This document shows positions 36,319-53,090 of a stretch of DNA of 64,000 nucleotides, piece by piece. The stretch is taken from contig NC_046680.1 of the NCBI RefSeq assembly GCF_009870125.1, forward strand, positions 21,037,501 to 21,101,500. Reading direction: 5' to 3'. A program made the position numbers and the translations under genes. The first letter of the stretch is position 1, and every line of letters begins with the position of its first letter. Source of the DNA: Drosophila pseudoobscura (taxonomy: Eukaryota > Arthropoda > Insecta > Diptera > Drosophilidae). The notes under the pieces were generated by a model. That model searched no databases. It was not told where the DNA came from and saw only the letters and a program-made list of their open reading frames with translations.

Positions 36319-36900
36319 TCGATAGCGCGGGCGGATCCGACATGCCAGCCGAAAAACAGGCCACAATCAAGGTTTAGGCGTAGACAGAAACGCCATTAGT
36401 TTATATACCTCAGTGTATAGCTGGGTGGAGGCTATATAAATTGTGTAAAAATTGTATTTATGTATTGATGATGATCGAAGTGCTATCGCCGTTGCATTCG
36501 CATACGCATACACCTTTCTAGTTTTATTAGCTATAATTGACCCAGGGGCAGAGATGGAGAGGCAAGGCCCGCTCCTTGCCGAGATGAGCACTCATCATGC
36601 AGTAGGATGATTTAATTGAATTGGAAAATAAATCAGATTATGCATGCATCCATCAACCAGGACTATTGGTAAATAAGAGACAAAATTCTTGAAACCTGCC
36701 ATTACAATTATAATAAACAAAAAAAAAAAACAAATAGAAAGCCAGAAGAAGCATAAAAACAACCACAAACACAGTGTAAGTGTATATACAACCATATCCA
36801 CAGTGTGCCCATAGCACATCCATAGCATAGCCAAGGCACCGGAACTGCTGCTTTTCGGGAAGAAAAAGAACCTCCGCCAGAGCGATCATCATCAGCCTCC
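36319..36900 (+). other. Usp20-33 3' UTR
   Basis: Non-coding DNA after the Usp20-33 stop, ending probably near the AATAAA at 36627-36632. An A-run (36719-36730) follows. No frame with coding character. Confidence 0.5.
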
Positions 36901-36927
36901 TACATCCTACGTCGCTTATTTCTTTCG

Positions 36928-37246
36928 GAACGTACTTAAACATCCGCATCCCGACTTCTCGGAGCGCCCTAAACCTCCGCAACAAATCTCGGAGCGCTCA
37001 TAAGCCTCCGCAACAAATCATTTCGTAGCGAAGGAAGATACGAGCCCCTACTAAACTCTATTTTGGTATCGCTTAATCCACGCCTTCTTGAACCACGAAA
37101 CTCTTTCAGCTACCATATCCAGAGGTTTAACAAATTTCTGTGAACCCCAACGGGAGCATACGGCCGTAGCGCCGTCATAGTTGTATTATATATTTTGGAG
37201 ACTACTAATTGTGGGTGCCACATCCGCACATGAGTTTTGTTTGCTG
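36928..37246. repeat. Diverged direct repeat, copy 1 (partner 37850-38190)
   Basis: About 320 bases sharing ordered landmarks with 37850-38190: CCTCCGCAACAAATC, GAGCCCCTACTAA, TCTTGAACCACGA, GAACCCCAACG, CCGTAGCGCCGTCA, TATATTTTG and CACATGAGTTTTGTTTGC. Each copy has private indels, including a stretch of about 60 bases present only in copy 2. A CTCGGAGCG/CCTCCGC unit is itself repeated two or three times inside. The family is not known to me, and no terminal features identify a transposon class. Confidence 0.75.
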
Positions 37247-37584
37247 TAAATGTCCAAATGTTTGTGCAAGGTGCGGGCCTAGTCCAGCTGTTGAAACTTA
37301 AATGAAATTAATTAAATATCAAATCTGTTTCGGAAGAACTAAACTTTGATAAGACCACTCATGGGAAGGAGAGGACTTTAAGTTGAAAACGGGGAAAACA
37401 TGGGACTTATGACGCCGTAGTCTCTTTTGTGCTACAACAATAGGAGCATTGTAAATATACACCTTTGGAGTATTTATTTTCTTCTTTATTTCTTATACCT
37501 ATACTAATAATTAATAACAGAAAACTTTACTGTACATCTCAACATTGCCGTATTCGTGTTCGCTACCGACGAAGCCTCGGGCTG

Positions 37585-37782
37585 CTAGTCCTTAGGCAGC
37601 AGCTGGTACTGCTGCTGCTTGCACTGGCTGATACTGTTGCAGGAGGGCTGGAGGAAGTACTGCGACGGTGGCGGTGGTCCCTGAAAGTATTGTACTTGAT
37701 TCAAGTACTGCAGCCGCTGATGCAGGTTCTGGGCCCTTTGCTCTGAGAGGGCCTCTTCCAAAATACGGTTAAGTTGTGTACT
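37585..37782 (-). pseudogene. Orphan Gln/Pro-rich open frame between the direct repeats
   Basis: An open minus-strand frame of 65 codons ending in TAG, with protein-like composition: an amphipathic ILEEALSEQRAQNLHQRLQ, then FQGPPPPSQYF, and a Gln-rich end QCKQQQYQLLPKD. There is no ATG in it, so it looks like a terminal exon or a captured gene fragment rather than a gene. It lies between the two direct repeats at 36928 and 37850. I recognise no parent gene. Confidence 0.35.
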
Positions 37783-37849
37783 TCATCCTCGACCTTCGAT
37801 CCCTCTCGGAGTGGATTTTATCCTCCGTCGACCAATTCTTTCGGGCTCA

Positions 37850-38190
37850 AGCTTCCCAACTTCTCGGTACCTCCGCAACAAATCTTCTCGGAGCGTACTT
37901 AAACATTCGCGACCTAGACCAAAATCGGCCGGACGATCACTCGAACCACCCACTTGCGGCCACCCCGATGAAAGATCTGAGCCCCTACTAAGTTCTGTAT
38001 CATTAAGAACAAATCAACTCTATTTTTGTATTGCTTAATCCTCGCATTCTTGAACCACGAGACTTTCTTTCAGTCCAGAGAACCCCAACGCGGCGAGCAT
38101 ACCCCGGCCGTAGCGCCGTCACAGATGTATTCTATATTTTGAAGGCTACTTTTAGGGTCGGTGCCTCATCCACACATGAGTTTTGTTTGC
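37850..38190. repeat. Diverged direct repeat, copy 2
   Basis: Second copy of the repeat at 36928-37246, in the same orientation. It ends only about 250 bases before the SMYD-A ATG at 38437, so it probably overlaps or adjoins that gene's promoter. Divergence by eye is roughly 20-30%, indicating an old duplication. Confidence 0.75.
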
Positions 38191-38436
38191 CTTTAGCACA
38201 GCATTGGTACACTCCACAGTGGGATATTTATAGAGTCCCGGTCCCCCCGCCCCCATCACCATCACAATGTACAGGCATACAGATGTGAGATGTGCTCTTC
38301 TAATGCCCGACAGCTCGGCACAGTTTTGAAGAGACTCGGCAAATCGTGTAGCAGTGGATGCACACCGTACCGTACTTTTACGTATACAGGCTGTGAGTGG
38401 AACAGCATCAGTTGTCCACTGCTCATCGATTGCGCC

Positions 38437-40343
38437 ATGTCGTCAGCGATGAATCCCTGCAATGTGTGCGAGCAGCCGACCAAGAGCAAGTGCTCCAACT
38501 GCAACCAGGTCTCCTACTGCAGCGTGCAGCACCAGAAGCAGGACTGGAAAGCCCACAAGTCCAGTTGCCACCCATTCAAGGCAGGTTTTCGCGAACTTTC
38601 CTGCCCCGCTACGACATAACCTCAACCTCACATTCATTTTCAGATTGCCCACAATGATCTGCTTGGACGACACTTGGTGGCCACGCGTACAATAAAGCCC
38701 TACGAGATCATACTGAAGGAGGCGCCGCTGGTGCGAGGACCCGCACAGATCACGCCGCCCGTCTGCATGGGATGCCTGAACAGCATCGAGCCCGAGGATC
38801 ACATCGACTGTGACCTATGCGGATGGCCCCTGTGTGGACCCGAGTGCAAATCGCTCGGGGAGCACAGGGCGGAGTGTCAGCTTACCCAGGAGCGGGGTCA
38901 GAAGGTCAACGTTCACGAGTTCAACGGCTCCCATCCGCTGTACACCTGCGTGAGCACCGTGCGCTGTCTGCTCATCGGTGAGACAAGCCCGGAGAAGGCG
39001 AGCAAGTTCCAGGAGCTGGAGTCCCTGGAGTCGACCAGGCGTGGGTCCAACCAGTGGAAGGCAGACCTGGCCAGCATTGGCCAGTTCATACCCAAGTGAG
39101 TATCACCATTTGGGGAGACTCATGATGCGATTCTAATCTAATCATCGGTTTCCGGCCAGGTTCTTCAAGACAGAGAAGTTCAGCGAGGAGGAAGTCATGA
39201 GAGCAGTGGGTGCCCTCCAGATCAATGGCCACGAAGTCCCCACCTCCGATCCCCCGCACGTGGCCGTCTTCTACACGGCCTCCTTCACGGAGCACTCTTG
39301 CATGCCGAATCTGGCCAAGAGCTTCAACAAGAACGGACACTGCATCCTGTGGGCCCCGCGCGAGATCAAGAAAAACTCTCACTTGAGCATCTGCTACTCA
39401 GACGCAATGTGGGGTACTGCTGATCGACAGCGGCATCTCGTTCAGACGAAGCTCTTCAAGTGCGCCTGCGATCGCTGTACCGATGTCACGGAGCTGGGCA
39501 CCAACTACAGCGCCATAAAGTGTGAGGACCGACGGTGCGATGGTCTGATGCTGCCAAGCAAAACCGACGATTGGAATGGAAGTTGGAAGTGAGTGTCACG
39601 GCGTATCGCCGTACCGTGAGCCCCCTTTTAATACTCCAATAACCTTGTGCTCCTTTCCAGGTGCCGCGAGTGCCAGAAACAGGTACAGAAGCATTATATA
39701 GACCAGATCCTGGAGCGGGCGGGTAAGGACCTGCAGAGCATGGAGAAAACGGCTGAAAACGGTTTAAAGTGAGTAATTTCCAGATGGCAAAGTTGTCCCA
39801 ATTCGACACTCTTCTCCTCTTCTTTCCCTTCTGCAGATACCTGAAGCACTACGAGAAGTGGCTGCCGCCGCGTCACTACCACATGAGTGAGGTTAAGATT
39901 CTGCTGGTCCAGCTCCTGGCCAAGGATCAGCAGGAGCTGATGGTAATGCCCGACGACAAGTTGGCACTGAAGCTGCAGTTCGCCTGGGATCTCGTCCAAC
40001 TATACGAGACCATTGCGCCATGTAAGGGCCATAACTGATATTTTGCAGCGTATGCGGGGGCGTTATCTCAAGTGATTCTATCCTATTATGTGTATCCACA
40101 GGTGAGGTACGCACGCTCGGCACGCTTTGTTTCGAGCTGCACTCGGCCATTGCCGAGCAAACACGTCGCGTGTCCCTGGAGACGAGTCTGTCACCCAAGG
40201 ACCGGCTGGAGGAGTCACTCCTGTACGTGGACAAATGCGTGAACTACCTGCAGTACGAGTCGGACATCTTTGTGGAGGGCCACATTCTCAAACAGGCCAA
40301 GATCAATCGCGATGCCTTGCGCATGGTCATGAGGATCTCCTAG
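38437..40343 (+). CDS. SmydA-8: SMYD-A type MYND/SET domain protein
   Basis: Arthropod-specific SMYD-A family, 519 residues. Exons are 38437-38580, 38644-39095, 39160-39588, 39661-39768, 39837-40021 and 40102-40343. The MYND finger is at the very N-terminus (CNVCEQ, CSNCNQVSYCS, HKSSCH). The split SET domain has the core FTEHSCMPNLAKSF, SICYSDAMWG and a post-SET Cys cluster (CACDRC). Family members are putative lysine methyltransferases or transcriptional repressors, often with unproven activity. An in-frame upstream frame with an ATG at 38290 has no domain support, so MSSAMNPC is preferred. The first intron appears to be GC-AG (AAG|GCAGGT). The suffix of the symbol rests on remembered synteny with CG8503. 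AATAAA at 40478-40483. Confidence 0.88.
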
Positions 40344-41578
40344 CTGGCCTCCCCCCAATCCGTTGCCAGCAATTGAATCAGAGTAGTCATGTCGTCCAGA
40401 GATAATCAGCAATTATTCAGAAGTGCCAGCTAGCCTCTCGCAGGGGGTCTCAAGTGCATGCCTGTTTCGAAATCAGAAATAAATTATCATTACTGGATTT
40501 GCTTAATTGTCTACCACCGACTGATTTCCACAATCGGATTCGCCGAATCACCGAACAGTACCATTCAATCTGCAGAGTAATGCTATCGTTCGTCTTTCTC
40601 ACGCGCCCACGTCATAATTCGATTTGTACAATATATTCGGGCGCGTGAGGAAGGCCCGATAAGGGCAAGACATTCAGTTTTGGTGTGTTCGTACTCTATA
40701 CTACTTGTACTGCTATCTCCGGCAGCCCCGCACTCTGTCCACCTCTCATCATTCGATAACCATAAGAATTTTTTCCATTTATTACTAATTTATAGCTGAG
40801 GGTGGATCATGCTCGAACTGTTTCCCCAAACTAAAAGGAATCAAAGCAGCAATTACTCATTAGTACTTAGAGTGGGATAACGATGAATTAGCTTATCCCA
40901 GTGCCGAAGGTATCTTTGTCCATAGACAAAACATTTTATAGACCTTTTTTAAATAATTTTAAATGGGCTTACTGCTGGACAAGTCAGGATTCAGGACTCA
41001 CAATGAGTCTATATGAGTGTATATGTACATATACACTACTTGCTTTAATGCCATGATCGATTGTAGTTTTGTATATGCAATCAATGGATTTAGTGCATTA
41101 GCTGAAATCCCATCAAATTTCGAAGCCAATTGATCATGGAATATAAAAAAGTAGACAGTTGCCAACTGCTGCCATTAAGAATACCCCATTACCAGGTGGA
41201 GCAAATGGCATTCCAATGGGATCGATCACTCAGATTTCGCGTCTTTATGTTCTAAGGTATTTCATTCATTCCATGGCATTGCTGGCCAGGCATTTCACCA
41301 GCAGACCAGAATCACCGTTAGTCTTAAGAATTGGGCACTTCGATTCGTTCAATTAACATGGTCGATAAGCACTATCAGACGTGATAAGGCCCGCTTATAT
41401 GGCTCTTGACTGCTCGGAGCATTATGAATATACATATAAATGACCGGACCTGGGCACAAATTTTAATAGTCTCTTTTGCTCAGCGGTACCACTAGGATCA
41501 CCAAGAGGTCTCTGATACCTTAAACGGATTGATATATAAATCGATATAGTGTGACTTTTTCTTTGGTACAAAAAAAGG
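40344..41578. other. Intergenic region upstream of Mdr50
   Basis: After the SMYD-A 3' UTR (AATAAA 40478-40483) the region holds no gene. A hairpin-capable inverted repeat lies at 40592-40655. The rest is AT-rich. Initiator or TATA-like sequences near the Mdr50 ATG (GATATATAAATCG near 41530) are suggestive only. Confidence 0.4.
40592..40655. other. Inverted repeat with 17-pair hairpin potential
   Basis: CTCACGCGCCC at 40598-40608 is exactly complementary to GGGCGCGTGAG at 40639-40649. Pairing continues outward to 40592 and 40655 with four Watson-Crick pairs and two G-U pairs, and the loop is 30 bases. It lies between two plus-strand genes. It could be a small-RNA precursor, a cruciform or a chance inverted repeat. 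No known microRNA seed was recognised. Confidence 0.4.
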
Positions 41579-46937
<5,359 letters not shown>

Positions 46938-47727
46938 ACACCGCCATGCTATTCGCCATAGCATACGATACCATAGCATAGATCTAGATATAGCTTAAGG
47001 ATCTGCACTGCGATCAAAGACCCCCTGTAGTATCATCCTGTACAAATAAGTTCATAGTCCTAATATTATTTATCTATTTTGAAGAGTCTCCTCCCAGGAA
47101 TTTATGAATGAATTTAATTCAAAATCCAATTAAAACATATCTACTTGTAGATTGTAAATATTTGTTTTGTATTTTAAGTTTACATCGATTGTTAAATTTA
47201 ATTGCATTTTACCCAGTGTCGATTGGTTGTCCACTGGAAACCAACGACCAAATGTAGCTTGAAGTAGGCGTCCAACTGTCCGTGTCCGTAAAGCTTATTC
47301 AGTCGCGTGGCCGTTTTCCGGCCGCATTTGTGCTGTGCTCCTTATCGTACAACTAGAATTTAGTTAGAGCAAACGTAAAAATAAGCGAAATCTTACAGGG
47401 AACACAGCACCGCACTGGCCACGCACTGAAAGGACAGCGCAGCTCCAGATGGGGAGGGGAGCTCCATCGATCGGTTCCATAATAAACAATAAAAACTTTA
47501 TGTAATTGATCGCTGGCTCCCATTTGTGGATGGGATGGTCTTCGTTTTCTGGGTTCTGTCACTTCTTTCACATTTTTGGGTAAATGCTATGCCGGTTGTT
47601 CACGTGTGATTGTGGTTTATGATTTGGAAAAGGAATATGATGTAACTATGTTAAACGTAAATCTTAATAAAAATCCAGGGAAGGCTATCACTAAATAAGA
47701 GAACAACTATGACTATGGTTGCCTAAT
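46938..47727. other. Convergent space between Mdr50 and Hsc70-5
   Basis: Probable 3' UTRs of Mdr50 (+) and Hsc70-5 (-). An AATTAAA-type signal for Mdr50 lies near 47127. Bases 47215-47470 are GC-richer than usual for a 3' UTR and show only short frames; I could not identify a gene there. Confidence 0.4.
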
Positions 47728-50469
47728 TTAGTTCTTGTCTTCCTTCTTTTTCTCGCCAGAAGCGTCGCTGCCTGAACTGCTGCTGTCGGCGCTGTCGGTG
47801 GATCCGGCGCCAGCATTGCTCTCGCGCTCAGCGGACATCTGCCAAAAGAAAGAATCAATTGATTAACTGATAAGACAGACACAGGTCACATATATTTGGG
47901 CAACATACCTTCTTGTAGGCCATCTCAAAGAGCTTCAACGAAGCCTGCTGCAGCGAGCTGGTGGCCTTTCTGACCTCCTCCAAGTCGGCGGTTTCCTTGT
48001 TGGCCAGCAACGTGCGCAGATCGGCAATCTCCTTCTTAAGCTTCTCGCACTGCAATTAAACCGAATCGGATCAGTCAGATCGAAACCTAACAATTCCTTG
48101 TCTATGCATACCTCCTCTGCGGGCAACTGGCTCTTGAACTCCTCCATCTTGGTCTCAGTGTCGTGCACTATGCTCTCGCCCTGGTTGACGATCTCGATCA
48201 GTTCGCGCTTGATCTTGTCGGCGCTGGCGTATTCCTCGGCCTTCTTGATCATGTTCTCGATTTCGTCCTTGCTCAGACCGCCGCTCGACTGGATGACAAT
48301 CTGTTGCTCCTTGCCGGTGCCCTTGTCCTTGGCCGAAACGTGCACAATGCCGTTGGCATCGATATCGAAGACCACTTCAATCTGGGGCACTCCGCGGGGT
48401 GCGGGTGGGATGCCGACCAGTGTGAAGGAGCCCAGCTTCTTGTTGTCGTTGGCCATCTCACGCTCTCCCTGGTGCACCTTGATCTCCACCTGGGTCTGGC
48501 CATCGCTGGCTGTCGAGAAGACCTGCGACTTCTTGGTGGGGATCGTGGTGTTGCGCGAAATCAGGCGAGTGAACACTCCGCCAAGGGTCTCAATGCCCAG
48601 CGACAAGGGAGTGACATCGAGCAGGAGCACATCAGTGACATCACCAGCCAAGACTCCGCCCTGAACGGCTGCACCGACGGCCACCGCCTCATCGGGATTG
48701 ACGGAGCGCGATGGCTGACGTCCGAACAGTTCCTGCACGGTGGACTGAACCTTGGGCATGCGGGTCATGCCACCAACCAACAGGACCTCTCCAATCTCTG
48801 ACTTGGCCACCTCGGCATCGGACAGTGCCTTCTGGCAGGGCTGAATGGTGCGCTTGATGAGATCACCCACAAGGCTCTCCAACTTGGAGCGTGTCATCTT
48901 CAGGTTCATGTGCTGGGGACCGGCAGAGTCCATTGTCAGGTAGGGCAGATTGATGTCGGTCTGCTGGGAGGAGGATAGCTCGCACTTGGCTTTTTCGGCC
49001 GCCTCCTTCAGGCGCTGCATGGCAATGTTGTCCTTGCGGATGTCAATGCCGGTGTCCTTCTTGAATTCGGCCACCAGGAAGTTGACGATGTGGTTATCGA
49101 AATCCTCACCACCCAGCAGGGTGTCACCGTTGGTTGACTTGACCTCGAAGACTCCCTTCTGGATTTCCAGAATGGAGATATCGAAAGTGCCGCCACCCAG
49201 ATCGTAAACGGCAATGCTGTAAATTTAGAGTGAAAGTAATGAAACCATCTACAATGCATTCAAGAGCAATAAAAAAAGCATTGAACTCCAAGGTACACTT
49301 ACATTTTGTCCTCCGTCTTATCCATGCCGTAGGCCAGGGCCGCTGCTGTGGGCTCGTTGATTACACGCAAAACATTAAGACCGGCAATCTGTCCGGCATC
49401 CTTGGTGGCCTGACGCTGCGAGTCATTGAAGTAGGCGGGCACAGTCACCACGGCGTTCTTTACAGGTGTATTCAAGTAGGCCTCGGCCGTCTCTTTCATC
49501 TTGATTAGGATGAATGCGCCAATCTGTGAGGGGGAGTACACTTTGCCATCGGTGGACGACACCCAGGCATCTCCATTCGAAGCCTTGACAACCTTGTAGG
49601 ACAGATTGCTGATGTCCTTCTTCACCTCGGGATCGTCAAAACGTCTGCCAATCAGGCGCTTTGTGGCGTAGAAGGTGTTTTCAGAGTTGGTCACAGCCTG
49701 ACGCTTGGCTGGCATGCCCACCAGGCGTTCGCCATCCTTGGTGAAGGCGACGTGGGAGGGCGTGGTGCGGGCTCCCTCGGCGTTCTCAATGACCTTTGCC
49801 TGCTTGCCCTCCATGACGGCCAGGCAGGAGTTGGTGGTGCCCAAATCGATGCCAATAACTGCACCCTTGACCTCGCCAGACCTAAAAAAAGAGTGAAATA
49901 TGGATTGCTCGTGAGCAGATGGTGAAAAACCGAAAATTGATAACGCCAGCAAAGAGCTTAGATAAGCGACTAGGCCGCGCCTCTATCTCTGTTCGAGCAA
50001 GAAGCTCCAGATGTTTCCAACAATCAAGAGCTGAACTCTTGGCATCCATTGTGATGCAACATCGAGTGTCTGCTGGAAGCTAAAATCTTTTTGGCAGGTT
50101 CCATTACATAAGCACAACTACACAACTACCTAGGGGACCGGTCGGTCAGTCGGCACTCTCTTTTTCGTTTTAATTTCATTGTAAATGTAAATTAATTAAA
50201 GATCACTTACTTGTAGCGCTGCTGACCCCACAGTCCATTGCTTGCACCTGGCAGGCTCTGTAAAGAGGAGAGAATGCATCGATCTTTATAGAATGTTCGC
50301 GCAAAACATGACCCGCAACGAGCCGAGCGTGAGCATGCCGCTCCGGCTATTATGTAAAGACGGCGGCCGTGGTACTTACGCGGAAGATGCTAGAAGCTCC
50401 CGATGCATTTGTGGGCACAACGCCAGCTTGGCGTGCGAGACGTGGCAACAACCTAGGAACACGCAGCAT
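47728..50469 (-). CDS. Hsc70-5: Mitochondrial Hsp70 (mortalin), Hsc70-5
   Basis: Matrix Hsp70 chaperone, also the motor of presequence import and a partner in Fe-S cluster assembly; 690 residues. Exons are 50380-50469, 50211-50257, 49303-49881, 48112-49216, 47909-48049 and 47728-47838. An N-terminal Arg-rich targeting peptide of about 50 residues begins [14 protein letters not shown]. The ATPase domain has [27 protein letters not shown] and YDLGGGTFD, with the substrate domain after [11 protein letters not shown]. The C-terminus is a low-complexity Ser/Gly/Lys tail, without the EEVD of cytosolic Hsp70, as expected. The gene is head-to-head with a DNAJC11-like J protein. Confidence 0.97.
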
Positions 50470-51170
50470 TTTCGGTATTTACTTTAATTACACAATGTCA
50501 AATTAAAAAGCAAAATTTCGTCAGGAGAGCACGTTTCCCGTATGTGGCGAGGGCTGGAAAAAAGTAATCGGTCACCAACGGAACGATAGGTTTTACTGGT
50601 TTTCACCCAGAGTTGACAGCATTCGCTTGTGCAGGTTCGATTATTTAAAATACAATAAGTTTGGATGTTTGAGTGATGCAGAATCGCTACTGTGATATTT
50701 ATATATCAATGTCAATTACTTCTCGATTGTGACACCTTCTATCCTCGAGCACAAAACAAGGTGTGCAAATCCAGGAAAAGTCGATGGTTTGGTGGGTTTT
50801 CCTGGTCAATTGTTGGGAAATGCAGTTCCAATCATCACCATATGTTATTTAAGTACAGAATTTAAAAGTATTGAAAGAGACTCATTGTTGGCAACCGGTA
50901 ATGGAGGTCCTTACCCGATTCAAGTTCGGTTATCGATATCACCCAGGGCTGATAGCATGTTAGATTATTTGAACCGATGTTTGTGTGAGTGTGACCATAA
51001 ACTATCGGACCTTCCCAACACATGTATCAGCCTATCATTGCGTAAAGCTATCCAAAAATTTTGAAATACAAATTAACACAGAAAACGCCGGTGAGGTGCG
51101 TGCGCTGCCATTCTGTCTGACTACCAAGCACCGCTTAACCTAACAGGGGCAGTATTTACCGGCCTGCGCC
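50470..51170. promoter_or_regulatory. Divergent promoter of Hsc70-5 and the DNAJC11-like gene
   Basis: 700 bases between ATGs. Two similar segments face it: about 50603-50650 (CACCCAGAGTTGACAGCAT, then GATTATTT) and about 50938-50975 (CACCCAGGGCTGATAGCAT, then GATTATTT), the second beside a TATCGATA at 50934-50941. Thus part of the promoter seems duplicated in direct orientation about 330 bases apart. A Motif 1-like TGGTCACACT (minus) lies at 50988-50997. Bases 50879-50898 share ACTCATTGTTG-CAACCGGT with the repeats at 10.77 and 11.43 kb. Confidence 0.5.
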
Positions 51171-53090
51171 ATGGCTTCGGAGAATGAATCTGACGTCGAG
51201 CTGGAGGAGAACTACTACACATTTCTGAATTTGCCCCGAGATGTAAGTGCATCGTCACTCGCACGTCACAGTCTTATCAATTTGTTTTTAGGCCACCACA
51301 GAGCAGATTAATACAGCTTACAGGAAGCAGAGCCGCATTTACCACCCGGACAAGCACCACAATGAGGACAGCAAGAAGCAGGCGGAGATTATGTTCAACC
51401 GCACCAAGCGCGCGTACGAGGTGCTGTCTGATCCCCACCAGAGGGCCATATACGACTCGGTGGGCGTACAGGGCCTGAGAACCGAGGGCTGGGAGATTGT
51501 CCACCGGACCAAGACGCCGACAGAGATCAGGGAAGAGTACGAACGCCTTGCGCAAGCTGCTGATGAACGTCGCCTGCAACAGCGAACTAATCCGCGGGGG
51601 AACATCACCATTAACGTGAACGCAACGGAAATATTCGCGCCCTACGATGAAACGGAAATGCCCCGCGTTGAGATAGGGTCAATGAGCATTGCACAGTCCA
51701 TCGAGGCCCCTTTGACGCGCAAGGACATGATCATTATGAGCGGCAACCTGTACTCCTCCAACGGGAATGGCAGTGGCGGGTTTGTGGTAGCTGGACGTCG
51801 ACTCCTGAATAAGGGCTGGCTGGAGGTCTGTGCTGGAGCGGGAAACGGCTTCCTAGTGGGTCTCAAGGGTAAGTAATCAGTTTACCAAAGCCCAGCCCAG
51901 CCTGCAATATATCTAAAGTATGTGCTGTCAGGTGGACGCACGCTTTCCCCTAAGGTGACGCTCAACGGCGGGACCAACATGAGTTTCCGGGAACACGGCG
52001 TGATACCCGCCCTGTTCTCCACGCTCGCTGTGCAGCTGGACAAGCACACGGTGGGCAGCCTGACGTTGAACGCGGGCCCCCAGTCGTCCATGTCAACACA
52101 AATCGACCACAGCAAGGACGAGTACGCGCTGAGCTCATCCTTTGTAATTGGTTCGCCGCACATCTACTTTGGTCTCTCCTACACGCGCAAGATGATAGAA
52201 AATGAGATGAAGCTGAAGCTGGCCGTGAAGTAAGTAGCTCTCACATCCGCAGATCTGGTTGATTTACACGAAATCCTTATTGCAGGGTCGGAACATTTGG
52301 CTTCATGGGCGAATATGGACTGGAGAAGAAAATTTCCAAGTACAGTTCTGTGACAGCAGCTGTCTCGATTGGTGTGCCTTCTGGAGTTATCCTTAAATTT
52401 AAGTGAGTACAATATAGTGTCCTGCATTTTGGACTATAATACATTGATGGCTTCGCTTGATTTTTGCTTTTAGGATACTACGATCGAATCAGTCTTATGT
52501 GTTTCCTATCCACCTGAGCGATGAGATAGTGCCCGCCGCTGTGTTTTATGCCTCTGTGACCCCCGTAATTGCGTGGTTCTTGATTAAGAAGACCATTATG
52601 GACCCAATGGATGCCGAGCGCAAGAGCGTCGAAGTGGAGCGGACAAAACGGCAGAACGAGCAGCGCCTGTTGGCCAAGCGGCAGGAGGCCAGCGCTGCCG
52701 TCCATCTTATGCAGAGTACCTACCATCGCATCATGACCGAGGAGCTGCAGAAAACGGGCCTGGTCGTCACAAGAGCCGTATATGGCTGCACAACGGAGAA
52801 CAGCAGCACCCAGTTCAAGCCCGAGCTGTCGCTTGATGTCACTATACCAATTCAGTGTCTGGTCAGGGACAGTACCTTGCAGCTATACGATTCCTCAAAG
52901 GTTTGTTCAGAACCTGATGAAATATTGAATATAACTGATGTTATTCGTGTACTTACAGAGCGATCTTCCCGGCTTCTATGACCCCAGCATCGGGGACAAT
53001 AAGATCCTACGCATAGAGTATACATACCAAAACCAGTTCAGGGTGGTCAACATAAAGGACAACGAGGCAATCCGACTGCCATTGCCATGA
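51171..53090 (+). CDS. DNAJC11-like J-domain protein
   Basis: 540 residues. Exons are 51171-51242, 51292-51868, 51932-52229, 52286-52402, 52474-52900 and 52959-53090. The J domain is N-terminal (EENYYTFLNLPRD start) with the Hsp70-stimulating HPD at 42-44 (YHPDKHH) and AYEVLSDP. A long beta-rich region resembling an outer-membrane barrel follows, then a hydrophobic segment (FYASVTPVIAWFLIKKTI), a charged helix and the DUF3395-type C-terminus. DNAJC11 family proteins sit at mitochondria with the MICOS/SAM bridging complex and influence cristae. The counterpart is probably D. melanogaster CG8531. AATAAA at 53297-53302. Confidence 0.92.

Noticed and set aside
38290-38436. Upstream N-terminal extension of the SMYD-A protein from the ATG at 38290
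   Set aside because: No domain or conserved composition, and it lies close to the diverged repeat; the ATG at 38437 gives the normal MYND start.
48098-48801. Plus-strand frames of 188 and 212 codons over Hsc70-5
   Set aside because: Antisense shadows of a strongly codon-biased Hsp70 gene, a classic artefact.
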